From Prorocentrum cordatum (lineage: Eukaryota > Sar > Dinophyceae > Prorocentrales > Prorocentraceae): a stretch of 64,000 nt of DNA. The translations under genes were made by a program, and so were the position numbers. This document shows, piece after piece, positions 28,913 through 40,610 of the stretch (position 1 is its first letter; each line of letters starts with the position of its first letter). The DNA is taken from assembly GCA_963575745.1 (NCBI GenBank), contig CAUYUJ010011492.1:215718-279717 (forward strand). Reading direction: 5' to 3'. Under the pieces are notes generated by a model that was given only the letters and a program-made list of their open reading frames with translations, ran no database searches and was not told the origin of the DNA.

Positions 28913-29800
28913 CCTTCCATACTGCTACTCGTTTGTCTTTCCACCACACGATACCCTTTTTGTAGTTGGTGCCGACCTCTTGTTTTGTTGTTTTCCCATC
29001 CCCCCCATTTGCTTCAATGATGGCCCGCACCACCTTCCGCACAGCCGTCTCCCTGCGTGCCTCTTCCGATTCTGGGTCCCTTGATCTCGAATCGACGTTA
29101 CAATATATCGTCTTACCCTGAAACTGGTGGATGTGCTTGCCCGCATTCTTCGTCATGTAGTTCCACATGCCCTCGCTGGACCTAAACTTTGCTCCCCCTC
29201 TCTCCGCGAATTTTTCCCATAGGCGAACACCTCCTCCACTTCCTCTTTCACCTCTGCCAAGATCCCCTCCATGAATTCTACAATCTCCTTTGATTTGGTG
29301 TCCTCCGGGAAGGTCCCAAAGTTGATAGTGCACGCCTCCTTGTCGTCTTCCTGCTTGTCCTTCCCCTGAGACTTGGCTCGAAAATGTGACCCTCGTGCTG
29401 ACCCCCCTCCTCCTCCTCCTCCTGCGTGTCCTGGCGCCGTCTTTGACCTCCTGAACTCCTCCTGCAACTCCTCCAGGTTCTTCATCTTCACCCTCATCTC
29501 TCCCACCTCCTTGTGCACCTCCCTGATCTCCTCCTGCGCCTTCATCGCCATCACCTTCGCCTCATCAACCTCCTTCGTCAAAGTGCCGATTTGGTCCGCG
29601 GTATGCTGCATGAGAGCCTTCTGCATTGCCTCAGCCCATTCCGGCATGCCCTTCACCCGGGCGATCTGGAAATCATCGTTGTCCAATTTACGGCCTTTGT
29701 GATTGTCTGGACTATTCATGGGATTCCGCTTCTCCTTATCCTTCTGCCCCGTGCCCGCCATTTCCAAGACAGAATGGTCAGAAGAATCTTGCCTTGCCAA
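28842..29800 (-). pseudogene. LINE ORF1 (coiled-coil), frameshifted
   Basis: Frame 1 (29,800-29,153) encodes a predicted coiled coil, about residues 65-125 (LTKEVDEAKVMAMKAQEEIR, then heptads through EELQEEFRR), a Gly run and a basic/acidic stretch, then TINFGTFPEDTKSKEIVEF, which resembles an RRM-type strand-helix. Frame 2 (29,333-28,842) continues after a frameshift near 29,210 with FAERGGAKFRSSEGMWNYMT and WWKDKRVAVWKDGKMELLG. ORF1p of LINEs is a nucleic-acid chaperone that coats the RNA; that role is by family analogy. Confidence 0.7.
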
Positions 29801-29850
29801 CGTTTACTTGAGCCCAAACGTTTACTTGAGCCCAAACGTTTATGGCTTGA

Positions 29851-31290
29851 GCCTACGGATTCCTGAGGATGCCTACGGATTCCTGAAAGATTCCCACGGG
29901 TTCCTAAGGATTCTTATGGATTCCTACGGATGCGTCAGCCTGCCTCAGTTGCAGCCTCAGCCTCAGCCTGCCTCGGCTTGCTTCAGCCTCAGTCTCAGCC
30001 TGCCTCGGCCTCAGCCTCAGCCTGCCTCAGCCTCAGCCTCAGCCTGCCTCGGCCTCAGCCTGCGTCACCCTCAGCCTCAGCCTGCCTCAGCCTCAGCTTG
30101 CCTCAGCCTCAGCTTCAGCCTCAGCCTCAGCCTGCCTCGGCTCGCCTCAGCCTCTCAGCCTCAGCTTCAGCCTGCCTCGGCCTTAGCCTGTCTCAGCCTC
30201 GCCTCCCCCCCCTTCCCTTCCCCATTCAGCCTCACCTTGTCTCAGCTTCGGCCTGCCTCGGCCTCATCCTCAGCCTCAGCCTCAGCATCAGCATCAGCCT
30301 CAGCCTGTCTCGGCCTGAGCCTGCCTCGGCCTCAGCCTCAGCCTGCCTCAGCCTCAGCCTGCCTCAGCCTCAGCTTCAGCCTGTCTCAGCCTCAGCCTGC
30401 CTCAGCATCAACCTCAGCTTCAGCCTCAGCCTTCCTCGGCTTGCTTCGGCCTTAGCCTCAGCCTGCCTCGACCTCAGCCTCAGCCTCAGCCTCAGCCTGC
30501 CTCGGCTTGCCTCAGCCTCAGCCTCAGCATGCCTCGGCCTCGGCCTGCCTCAGCCTGCTTCAGCTTCAGCGTCAGCCTCTCAGCTCAGCCTGCATGCGCC
30601 TGAGCCTCAGCCTCAGCCTGCCTCAGCTTCAGTCTCAGCCTGCCTCAGCCTCAGCCTCAGCCTGCCTAGGCCTCAGCCTGCCTCAGCCTCAGCCTGCCTC
30701 AGCCTCAGCCTGCCTCAGCCTCAGCTTCAGCCTGCGTCGGCGTGCCTCAGCCTGCCTCGGCCTCAGCCTGCCTCAGCTCGGGCATTTAACATATGGCACA
30801 GGACTGGTGTTCTGGGAACGCGAAGATCGCGAAGTGGCCCACAGTTGGCTCCGGGCAAACAAAATATGGTGCAGGAGTGGTTTTCTGGGAACACGAAGAA
30901 CACGAACTGGCATTCAGAATGTGGCCTGGGAATGGTGTTCTGGGAACACGAAGAACACGAAGTGGCCTACAGTTGGCTCCGGGCATTCAGAATGTGGCCT
31001 CGGAATGGTGTTCTGGGAACACGAAGAACACGAAATGGCCTACGGTTGGCTCCGGGCATTCAAAATGTGGCCTCGGAATGGTGTTCTGGGAACACGAAGA
31101 ACACGAAGTGGCCTACAGTTGGCTCCGGGCATTCAAAATGTGGCCTGGGAATGGTGTTCCGGGGAGACCCCGGATCCTCCCCGGCACCCGCCCAGACCAG
31201 ACCCTCCTTTGGAGTCCTGGGGGGTCCCCGGATTCTCCCCGGCATCCGCCCAGACCCCCCGGCAAAGCAACCTAACAGCGATGTGTATAA
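29851..31290 (+). repeat. Composite satellite, copy 1, right part
   Basis: Order: CGGATTCCTGAGGAT hexamer array (29,851-29,935), GCCTCA/GCCTCAGCCT array (29,936-30,785), a 73 bp repeat (30,800-31,155), then two CCCCGGATCCTCCCCGGCAC-type blocks (31,178-31,262). The 500-codon Ser/Ala/Pro/Gln/Leu frame through it is a repeat shadow. Confidence 0.8.
30800..31155 (+). repeat. 73 bp tandem repeat, array 1
   Basis: Five copies (one shortened) of a unit with GGAATGGTGTTCTGGGAACA, CGAAGAACACGAAGTGGCC, TACAGTTGGCTCCGGGCATT and CAAAATGTGGCCTG. Confidence 0.9.
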
Positions 31291-33080
31291 GCATATTTGG
31301 AAGCATTCCCCTTCAGATTCAGGTGAGAATCCACTTGTAGAATTCTGCTGTTCTCGCAGTCGCAGTCGCATTCGCAATGACAGTCGCAGTGGCAACGGAT
31401 TTAGGATCCAATGGAATCCTGAGGATTCCTGGGGATTCCTAAGACATCCTTAGGCATCCTTAGGAAATCATAGGAAACCTTAGGAATCCTTAGGAATCCT
31501 GATTCCTAGAGATTCCTGGGGATTCCTAAGGATTCCTAGGGAATCCGAAGGATTCCGAAGGATTCGCCTGCCTCGGCCTCAGCCTCAGACTGCCTCAGCC
31601 TCAGCCTGCCTCGGCCTCGGCCTCAGCCTGTCTCAGCCTCGGCCTGCTTCAGCATCAGCCTCAGCCTCAGCCTCAGCCTGCCTCAGCCGCAGCTTGCCTC
31701 AGCCTCAGCCACAGCCTCAGCCTCAGCCTCAGCCTGCCTCGGCCTCAGCCTCAGCCTGCATCAGCCTCGGCTTGCCTCAGCCTCAGCCTCAGCCTGCCTC
31801 GGCCTCCGCCTCAGCCTCAGCCTGCCTCAGCCTCAGCCTCAGCCTGCCTCAGCCTCAGCCTGCATCAGCCTCAGCCTCAGCCTGCCTCAGCCTCAGCCTG
31901 CATCAGCCTCAGCCTCAGCCTGCCTCAGCCGCAGCTTGCCTCAGCCACTGCCTCAGACTCAGCCTCAGCCAGCCTCAGCTTCAGCCTCAGCCTCAGCCTG
32001 CTTCGGCTTGCCTCAGCCTCAGCCTCAGCCTGCCCCGGCCTCAGCCTCAGCCTCAGCCTGCCTCAGCCTCAGCGTCAGCCTCTCAGCCTCAGCCTGCATC
32101 AGCCTCAGCCTCAGCCTCAGCCTGCCTCAGCCTCAGTCTCAGCCTGCCCCAGCTTCAGCCTGCCTCAGCCTCCTGAGTCTCCTTAGCCTGCCTCGGCCTC
32201 AGCCTCACCCTGCCTCAGCCTCAGCCTGCCTCGGCCTCAGCCTCAGCCTGTCTCAGCCTCAACCTGCCTCAGCCTCAGCCTCAGCCTCAGCCTGCCTCGG
32301 CTTGCCTCGGCCTCAGCCTCAGCCTGCATCAACTTCAGCCTCAGCCTCAGCCTGCCTCAGCCTCAGCCTCAGCCTGCCTCAGCCTCAGCCTGCATCAGCC
32401 TCAGCCTCAGCCTGCCTCAGCCGCAGCTTGCCTGAGCCTCAGTCACAGCCTCAGCCTCAGCCTCAGCCTGCCTCAGCTTCAGCCTCAGCCTCAGCCTGCC
32501 TCGGCTTGCCTCAGCCTTACCCTCAGCCTGCCTCGGCCTCAGCCTCAGCCTCAGCCTGCCTCAGCCTCAGCGTCAGCCTCTCAGCCTCGGCCTGCATCAG
32601 CCTCAGCCTCAGCCTCAGCCTGCCTCAGCCTCAGTTTCAGCCTGCCTCAGCCTCAGCCTGCCTCAGGAATGGTGTTCCGGGAACACGAAGAACACGAAGT
32701 TGCGTACAGCTGGCTCCGGGCCTTCAAAATCTGGCCTGGGAATTCTGTTTTGGGAACACGAAGATCGCGAAGTGGCCCACAGTTGGCTCCGGGCATTCAG
32801 AATGTGGCCTGGGAGTGGTGTTCTGGGAACACGAAGAACACGAAGTGGCCTACAGTTGGCTCCGGGCATTCAAAATGTGGCCTGGGAATGGCGTTCTGGG
32901 AACACGAAGAACACGAAGTGGCCTACAGTTGGCTCCGGGCATTCAAAATGTGGCCTGGGAATGGTGTTTCGTGGAAGGATTCCTAAGGATTCCTAAGAAT
33001 TCCTAAGGATTCCTAAGGATTCCTGAGGGCGGCCGGATCCTGCCGGATCCCTTGTCCGGGTCCCGCCCAGAGCCCCTTGG
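31291..33080 (+). repeat. Composite satellite, copy 2 (uninterrupted)
   Basis: The same modules in the same order as copy 1: the 178 bp leader (31,291-31,467), ATTCCTAAGG array (31,410-31,570), GCCTCA array (31,571-32,665), 73 bp array (32,668-32,972), a short ATTCCTAAGG run (32,975-33,028) and GGATCCTGCCGGATCCC. About 1,790 bp, close to the about 1,850 bp of copy 1 once the LINE is removed. Confidence 0.8.
32668..32972 (+). repeat. 73 bp tandem repeat, array 2
   Basis: Four full copies of the 73 bp unit, starting at about 32,668, 32,741, 32,814 and 32,887. Confidence 0.9.
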
Positions 33081-33870
33081 GGCGTCAAGATGCTCTTTTT
33101 TGAGCCCACTAGAAACCTATCAGCAAGAGCTGTTAGATGATCATGAAGTGTGCTGGGAAGGTCGATCCCTTCCGTAGGCGGGCGTGCTGAGGGTTTCGCC
33201 CGTCGGAATGTTTCTTATGAGGTTGGTTGTTCTGCCCTGCGTTGTCGCCTCCCCCTGATGCTGTTAGAAAATGAATGAACCGATCGGGCCGGGAAGGCTT
33301 CGCGCTCAGCGCTTCAAGTACCGACCGCTGGCACGACGACTAATAACAACCCTGGTTTCGAAGGGGCGCCCGTGTTCTGAGCTTCGTGCATGGGTTCTCC
33401 GTTTTGGCATGTCCTTCGTTCGCTGTGCCTCCATGGGGCTGTTGGCCTTCGACGAAGGCTTTCTTGTTGGACCCACCGATGGCCCAATCCACCTCCAATC
33501 GGGGCCTGGGCGCCCCACCCCGAGTGGGAAAGCGCGGCTCTGTTGTCGAGGGGCCTACCGCCGATCTGTCGGTGTGCCCCCCCCGAACCAATTATCCCCT
33601 GAGCTCAGCATCCAAAGTGTCGCTCGGGACCGCGGCGCGCGCGCGCGACGCCGCCTTGAGCAGCGCAGCCCTGGCGAGAGGGGTAACCCGCATGATTCCC
33701 AGATGTGCAAGACACCTGCGGACCCACCGAACCCTCCGGGCCCACCGTACTCACTGGACCTACCAGGTTCACCGGACATATTGGGCCAACGGGATCCACC
33801 CGACTCATTGGACCTATACCAGATCTACCAGAGTCACCAGCCTCACCGATCCGATGATGGTGCAGACATG
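33081..33870. other. Unassigned interval with degenerate CCACCGGAC repeats
   Basis: 33,090-33,690 is unique; the 230-codon plus frame at 33,271 is not recognised. At 33,700-33,850, CCACCG/CACTGGACC motifs give a weakly collagen-like reading frame. Similar ACTCGCTGGGAC motifs recur at 37,740-38,060. Confidence 0.4.
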
Positions 33871-34457
33871 ATGATCAAGGAGATGTTGATGATGATTGCG
33901 ATGGCGATGGTGATGATAAGGGTGATGACGATGAGACTACTTCGGAAGGGTCTGATTATATAGATGATGCTGGAGATGCGGCTCACGGTAGTTATGATGA
34001 TGGCGCGGTTGTTGTTGATGTTGATGTTTGATGATAATGAGGATTATTGTGTTGTGGGTGCGAATGTTGATGTTGATGGGGACGGATACGTAATGATTGT
34101 GATGCGGATTGGGCTTGTGTGGATTGTTGTTGATGATGGGTATGATGAAGATGGCGATGACGACGATGTTGTTGATGCGGAGGGGGATGAAGATTGAAAC
34201 GTCGAGGTGTCAGGACGACGACTAGGGTTCAGATGTTCGGGTATGGCTTCAGCTGTTAGGGTTTGTCCCATCCGCCCAGGCAGGAGTGGGACATATGTTT
34301 CTTGTAATGAAGTCGGTGCTGAAGCAACTACATTGACCAGGATGGTATTCCTCGTCTTGGTGGTCGCCACTGTGGTTATCGTAGGTCGCCGTGGTAATAA
34401 GCCCGAGGATGTTGATGCTGCTGATTTAGATGAATATGTTGACACTGACGATGATGA

Positions 34458-34491
<34 letters not shown>

Positions 34492-34505
34492 GGTGGTGAT
34501 GATGG

Positions 34506-34536
<31 letters not shown>

Positions 34537-34569
34537 GACGATGACGATGATGATGATGATGATGATGAT

Positions 34570-34616
<47 letters not shown>

Positions 34617-34620
34617 CTGA

Positions 34621-34654
<34 letters not shown>

Positions 34655-34892
34655 GGTGGTGGTGGTGGTGGTGGTGGTGATGGTGGTGATGATGATGATG
34701 GTGGTCAACGTGATGGCGATGGCGATGGCGATGGTGATGGTGAATGTCATGATGATGGTGATTGTGATGGTGGTGGTGGTGGTGATTGCGATGCAGGGGG
34801 GGTCCACATGATCAGGATGAGGGGGAGGAGGATGCGCAGGATGAGGACTAGGCTGGTGGTGATTATGAGGATGAGGATTGAGTAGCAGGATG

Positions 34893-34953
<61 letters not shown>

Positions 34954-35809
34954 GAAGGACGAGGAGGAGGAGGACGACGAGGAGGAGGAGGAAGAGGAGG
35001 AGGGTTTGGCCGAGGAGGGTCAGGACGCGTAGGCAGTCCAGGAGCAGGAAGATCGTCATTACCATGATTAGCGAGGGATGCGCGAAAAGGATCGGGAGTT
35101 TGGGACCGACCGTCAGGAGGAGCAAGTGGACGAGGAGGAAGAGACTAACTAGGATGATTGAGATACTGGTAATGCTGTTGCTCGTGATGCTGATGATGCT
35201 GCTGATGATGATGCTGATATTAATGATGTTGATGCTGATATTAATGATGCTGATAATGATGGTGAGGATGATGATGATGATGATGATGCGGTAGTTTCAC
35301 GTGATGCTGACGATGATGAGGAGGAGGAGGAGTTGGAGAAGAAGGGGGACGAGATCCAGGTGATCCAGGTGTCGACTCGCCTGGGCCTCCCGGGCTCGAG
35401 GTTCAAGGATCCAGCGCCGAGTGGTTTGGTTGTTCTGTCCTTCCTCAATCTTGGAGCCTCCTGCGGACATGGGGGAAGCGGAGGTGATGATGAACGATGG
35501 TGGTGAAGATGGCGATATTGATGATGTTGGTGTTGATGTTGGTGATAATGATGATGTTGCTGCTCATGATGAGGATGCTTATGATTTTGCTTATAAGCAG
35601 GATCATGACTATGATTCATATTATGGTGATGAGGCGGGTTATGATGAGGACGGTGGGGTAATGTTGAGGATCAGTATGGCTATGACGCTTTTGGAGATGC
35701 TGATGATGCCAACGGCAATGCTGATGATGGCGATGCTGATGCTTATGCTGAGGGCGAAGGGGAGGATAGTGATGATGAGCCCTAGGATGCTGGTGTTGCC
35801 GTCTAGCAA

Positions 35810-35845
<36 letters not shown>

Positions 35846-36028
35846 GGATGTTGATCCTGACGATCATGGTGTTGATGATAACGATTATAATTATGGTGGT
35901 GGTGGTGATGCTGATGATGTTGAAGGTGATGCTGACGATGGTGCTGATAATTGCGATGAACATGATGATAGTGATGCTGATGATGATACAGATGATGCTG
36001 ATGATGATGATGATGATGATGCTGATGC

Positions 36029-36068
<40 letters not shown>

Positions 36069-36968
36069 AATCATGATGAAGATTCCGATGCTGTTTTTGG
36101 CGGTGATGATGGTGATGTTGATGGTAATGGTGATTGTGATGGTGATAGTGGTGGTGATGATGCTGCTGATTCCTGTGGTGGCTCTGGCGATGCGAAAGGG
36201 GTCCATGAGGGTGAGGGGGAGGAGGATGCGCCGGATGAGGACGATGGCGATGTTGAGTATGAGGAGTTAGAGGGGGAGGAGGAGGAGGAGGAGGGGGGAG
36301 GAGAACGAGGATGAGGACGAGCATGATGAGGAGCAGGGTTTGGCCGAGAAGGGTGAAGATGACGATGTCGGTGCTGATGATCATGATGCCGCTGACGGTG
36401 ATGCTGAGGGAGATGTTGATGATGACGATGATGATGCTGATGTTGATGATGATACTGATGATGTTGATGATGCTGATGATGCTGACGATGATGATGCTGA
36501 TGATGAGGATGATGATGATGGTGATGGTGAGGAAGAGGATGAGGATGGTGATGATGATGCGGCGGTGTCAGATGATGGCGAGGATGTGGAGGACGCGCAG
36601 GATGATGATGAGGATTCTGGTGGGTATGGGAAGAAGGCGGTGGAGGAGGTGGGGGGATCTGGCGGAGGAGGGCGAAGATGCGTAGGAAGTCCAGGCGGAT
36701 GTTGATGAGCATTCGCATGATGAAAGAAAGGTGCGCGTGAAGGATCGGGAGGTATGTGGCGGATCGCCAGGAGGAGCTAGTGGGCGAGGAGGAAGAGGCT
36801 AATGAGAATGATGTCGATGATGATGTTGATGCGGATTGCGATGGGCATGATCATGACGATGCTGAGTGACGAGACAATGATGATGATGATGCTGATGATG
36901 ATGATGATGATGATGGTGATGGTGATGGTGAGATTGATGATGATGATGATGATGGTGAAGATGGTGAA

Positions 36969-37011
<43 letters not shown>

Positions 37012-37265
37012 GTGATTCTGATGGTGATGGTTATGCTTATGATCATGATTATGACGATGAGGCGGATCTGGGTGAGAACGGCGGGGGTCATGTTGAGTTG
37101 CAATACGACTCTTGAGTTGGTGGAAGTGTTGATGATGTCGAGGGTGATGTTTATTTTGTGATGACGAGGGGGGATCTTTGGATTGTGATGATGAGCTGGG
37201 GGATGCTGATGCTGGTCATTATGATTATGATTACGATGACGACGATGATGACGATGATGATACTT

Positions 37266-37298
<33 letters not shown>

Positions 37299-37570
37299 CT
37301 GACGACGATGATGATGATGAGTATGGTGATAACGAGTATGATGATAATGATGATCATGCTGTTACTGCTGCTGCTGATGATGATGATGATGGCGGTGGTG
37401 GTTATGATGATGATAATGATGATGATGCTGATGATGCTGATGCTGATGCTTTTGATGATGATGCTGATGCTGATGCTGCTGCTGATGATGATGGTGATGA
37501 TGATGCTGCTGATGATGATGATGATCATCATCATGATCATGATAGCAATGATGACGATGAAGAAGAGGAG
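33871..37570. repeat. Long degenerate (GAT)n region with higher-order blocks
   Basis: About 3.7 kb of GAT/GAC/GGT trinucleotides. The purest runs are 34,455-34,690, 34,895-34,955, 36,000-36,070, 36,880-37,015 and 37,225-37,540. Non-GAT blocks recur: GGGTTTGGCCGAGGAGGGTC (35,007) and GGGTTTGGCCGAGAAGGGTG (36,337); AAGGATCGGGAG...AGGAGG, GAGGAGGAAGAG.CTAA (35,085-35,150 and 36,740-36,803). Asp-, Met- and His-rich frames on all strands are artefacts. Confidence 0.85.
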
Positions 37571-38560
37571 GAGGATAGTGGTGTTTTGGGAGCCACGCTC
37601 ACGCAGTGCAACATGTGGGCGCGCCTCAAGTTTAGAATGCGCCGTAAGGCCAAATGATCATCGCACCATCACTTTAGAGTAATATTGGCCATGTGCCAGG
37701 GGTAGCCCGCGCGAAAGCCACAGGCCAGCCGCGCCACGCGCACCGGACTCGCTGGGACTCGCTGGGACCCGCCGGCTCCTTCGGCTCCAGACGAGGCGCC
37801 AGCCTCGCCGGACCCGCCGAACTCCCGAGGCTCGCTGGAATGGCCGGCTGCGGCTGCAGGCGAGTCGCCGCACCACAAGATTCGCCCGATCCACCGGATC
37901 GAGAGGCGACGCCAGATTCACACCAGACCCGCCAGACTCACCAGACTCAGAACAAGAGGAGGAAGAGGAGGAGGAGGAGGAGGAGGAGGATGAGGGAACC
38001 TCGTTCTCCCTGAGCCAGGGACCCCCTTGGCGTTCTCACCAGACTCGCTGGACTCATCAGAAGCGCTGGCTTTGAGCACCAGGCCGGGCCCGCCGGGGGT
38101 CGGCCTCCTTGCCGCATATTCGCGGTCCGCGCCACGCGTTCGGCCTTGTTGGCCCCGTGCGGTCACCGCGACGCCGCCGCCGCTGTGCGGCACGGGGTCC
38201 GCCACGCGCTCGGCTGATGCCTGGCCACGCCGCCGCATCCAGCTTTGGCCTCACACCCTCAGAGGAAGCAAAGGTACCCCTACCGCTACCCTACCCTCGT
38301 TTTCCGCTGTTTGGACCTCCTGGGAGGCCTTCGTCGCCACCGCTGGACACTCCCCTCGAAGTCCTGATCAGAACGCACCCGAGAAGAGGTCCAGCGAGTT
38401 CCTTACCGGTACCTTTTGTTTCCCCACAGCCTGCACCGCCGACACCACGCCGTGAATCCTCAGTGGAAGCGAGCACACGCCCGCGGGCGCTTCGCCGAGG
38501 CAGTCCCTTGGTCAATGATAGTGAGCGGCGGCCCGTGCCCAGACTTGAGACCAAAATGGC
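37571..38560. other. Unassigned interval with ACTCGCTGGGAC motifs
   Basis: Contains degenerate CACCAGACTCGCTGGACTC repeats (37,740-37,780, 37,920-37,950, 38,035-38,060) and a GGA tract (37,960-37,992). No gene is recognised. Confidence 0.4.
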
Positions 38561-38800
38561 CACGGAGGAGGAGGGAGGATGCGAAGGAGGGAGGGGGAGG
38601 AGGCGGATATGGAGGCGGAGACGGAGGCGGAGGTGGAGGAGAAGGAGGAGGAGGAGGAAAGGTGAGGAACGGAATGAGAGAGGGAGGAGGTGGAGGCGGA
38701 GGAGGAGGAGGCGTATGAGGAGAAGGCTGGGTGGAGGACCTGGTGGGAGAGATGGAGGTGGATACTGGGGAGGAGGAGGAGGAAAAGGACCTCATCAACG
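38561..38800. repeat. GGA/GGAGGC purine tract
   Basis: Imperfect GGAGGA and GGAGGCGGA repeats over about 240 bp. Confidence 0.8.
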
Positions 38801-38856
38801 ATGTTGGAATTAACCCTCCCTCCAACCCTCAGCTCTCCATTCCAACCGTCGAAGAG

Positions 38857-39336
38857 TCATGAGTACTGCGCGCGCTGGTCCTTGCACGGGCTGCCACGAA
38901 CGTGTATAGTTTTGCGCGTGCATGAATTCGAGGGCCACCGCCTCGGGGTTGACCCATTTATCCCACTTCGCTTTGAGCCAATGCGCCAAGGGCACTCGTC
39001 TGCGACGAACGTGGGGACTGACCTGGGACAGCGCGATAACAGAAAATCTATATTTCTCCATCTTCCCCTTGCTGATCCAAGCTGTGCGTATCCTGGTAAA
39101 GATCTAATATTCTGCAGTTGCATGTCACTCATGCCCTGCGCATTGGCTGCGCATCCAACCGAAAACAGGCCACCAGAGCGAAACAACTTGCCTATATGTC
39201 CGCCTCCTTGTGAGAGCCTCCGAAAACGTGTCATTCTGCGCCCAACATCAGCAACTCGACTGCGATGAGTGGGCATTCGTGCCCCGCCCCCCATGCGCCG
39301 GTCATGTCCAAGCTGCTCGCCCGGAGGCCCAGTCAC
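38857..39336 (-). pseudogene. LINE RT C-terminal block
   Basis: GHIGKLFRSGGLFSVGCAAN and AQGMSDMQLQNIRSLPGYAQ correspond to the '...KL...G..p...yG..v.G.s...l..lR' block after the thumb. The LINE at 12.8-17.0 kb has the homologous GGIVSGISDTAMVKLRRLAG at about 15,230. Confidence 0.6.
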
Positions 39337-39908
39337 TTAGTGACATGTCAACCTCCTTTGCCATTCTCGGTATCGTCGCAATGACGCGCCCTCTGTTCGG
39401 GCTCAACTTCAGGCCTAGCTTGACCAGGAGTCTGCACAGATGCTTGACCGCCGCGATGATGATCCGAACTGCATCCTTCTCCGCGCCCGACGCTTGCAAG
39501 CTGCCGTCGCCCACGACCACGCCGATCGTGAGAGAGGGCCATGGCGTGTGCACCTGGTCATAGGCGCCCCAAGTGAACAGGATCATCATGGCGGTTGCAT
39601 CCGAGCACCCCGCTATGACCCTTTTGGCTCTTGCAAATGAACCTGGAGGCAATCTTGCCGAACTTGAGGCCCCCTCTTCCCGCGTAGGTCTTGATGAGCA
39701 TGGCAAGCCTCCGCCATGGAAACTTCTGCCGGCAACCTATTGCCCGCAGAGTAGCATGTGCGATCTTCTCGAAGGCTTTCTTCGAGTGACCGCGTGCCTC
39801 ACGAGTGCTCTGCCTGCCTCTGCCAGTGCAGACTGCGTCCACTCCGGTCTCTCGCAGCTCTTGCAAGCTGTCGCACAATGGCATGGTCGAGCATACTATT
39901 GGAACCAA
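39302..39908 (-). pseudogene. LINE reverse transcriptase fragment
   Basis: Two overlapping frames: WRRLAMLIKTYAGRGGLKF (about 39,720), then VIAGCSDATAMMILFTWGAY (about 39,620) and IGVVVGDGSLQASGAEKDA (about 39,515), where the VDDxxLQxxG catalytic box has become VGDGSLQ. LVKLGLKLSPNRGRVIA (about 39,425) is the thumb block. The mutated catalytic Asp and the frameshift show the enzyme is dead. Confidence 0.65.
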
Positions 39909-40610
39909 CCTCGCTAAACATGCCGTCGACGCCTGCCGTGGACTCTGAGCGCGCCCGTCAGTTTGGCGAGCCGCGGTAAAACCGCGTTTATCATCTGACT
40001 GGGTGCCTCGACGATCCTCGCTGCAACTTCCATCGCCCCACTGAACGCGTCGAGGCAGTCATCCGCAAGCAGCGCCATGTTTCTGGGCTCCAGGTTGTCA
40101 ATGCCTGAAGCTGCCTTGGACTTGAAAGGTAATGCTGTCTTTCTAAAATGTTCAACTTCGAGGTCCCATCAGCCCATCTCCCCCCGTTTCCTGCAACCGA
40201 ATCCCTGCGCCATAAGAACCCGCATCAGGATCATGATTCCAACTATTTAGCCGTTGCTGGAGGTCCGCGTCGAGCGTGGTCGCATGGAACTTGATGCCCG
40301 TGGCAGGGTGGACTTCCGCGCGTGTCCGCCTCGTCGGTAGCGCGCTCCATCCATGCGCCTTCGCGTCTTCTTGCTCGATGGACTTCGCTGCTATCTGCCG
40401 CCGCCCTCGCACCCGCTGCCTTGCGTAAAAATTGTTCAACCTTGGCGGCATCCTGCCCCGCAAACCAGCTGCCGTCGCGAAGCCAATCATCGTCCCAACT
40501 CTATTTATGCTCGGGTCGGTAGCAGAAGACCTCCCAAGAGCTTCCCACGTTGAGGTTCTACGTCTTGAGGTTTGCGATTGCGCGCGTGCGTTGCGTGGCG
40601 AACTGTGAGT

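Larger units (their letters stand above)
25443..29850 (-). mobile_element. LINE (ORF1, APE endonuclease, reverse transcriptase), full-length but decayed
   Basis: Read on the minus strand: 18 bp tandem repeats at the 5' end (29,799-29,845, AACGTTTACTTGAGCCCA in plus orientation), ORF1, APE-type endonuclease, RT with FADD, a C-terminal region, then a 3' tail with tandem GGTGGTTTAAGAA (25,555-25,600). It interrupts a composite satellite unit. GCCTACGGATTC at 25,431-25,442 and 29,851-29,862 is a candidate 12 bp target duplication, but the same motif recurs in the flanking array. At least four frameshifts disable the coding regions. Confidence 0.85.

Noticed and set aside
25153-31467. The paired 178 bp segments at 25,153 and 31,291 as LTRs of one retrotransposon
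   Set aside because: They recur as part of a tandem satellite unit that includes further modules, and the enclosed element is a minus-strand LINE without LTR-type pol.
29930-33006. 500- and 356-codon frames rich in Ser/Ala/Pro/Gln/Leu
   Set aside because: They are the translation of the GCCTCAGCCT and 73 bp satellites; the satellite is also open in other frames.
34376-37682. Asp-, His- and Met-rich long frames on both strands
   Set aside because: Shadows of the degenerate GAT repeat; no start context, domain or codon bias independent of the repeat.
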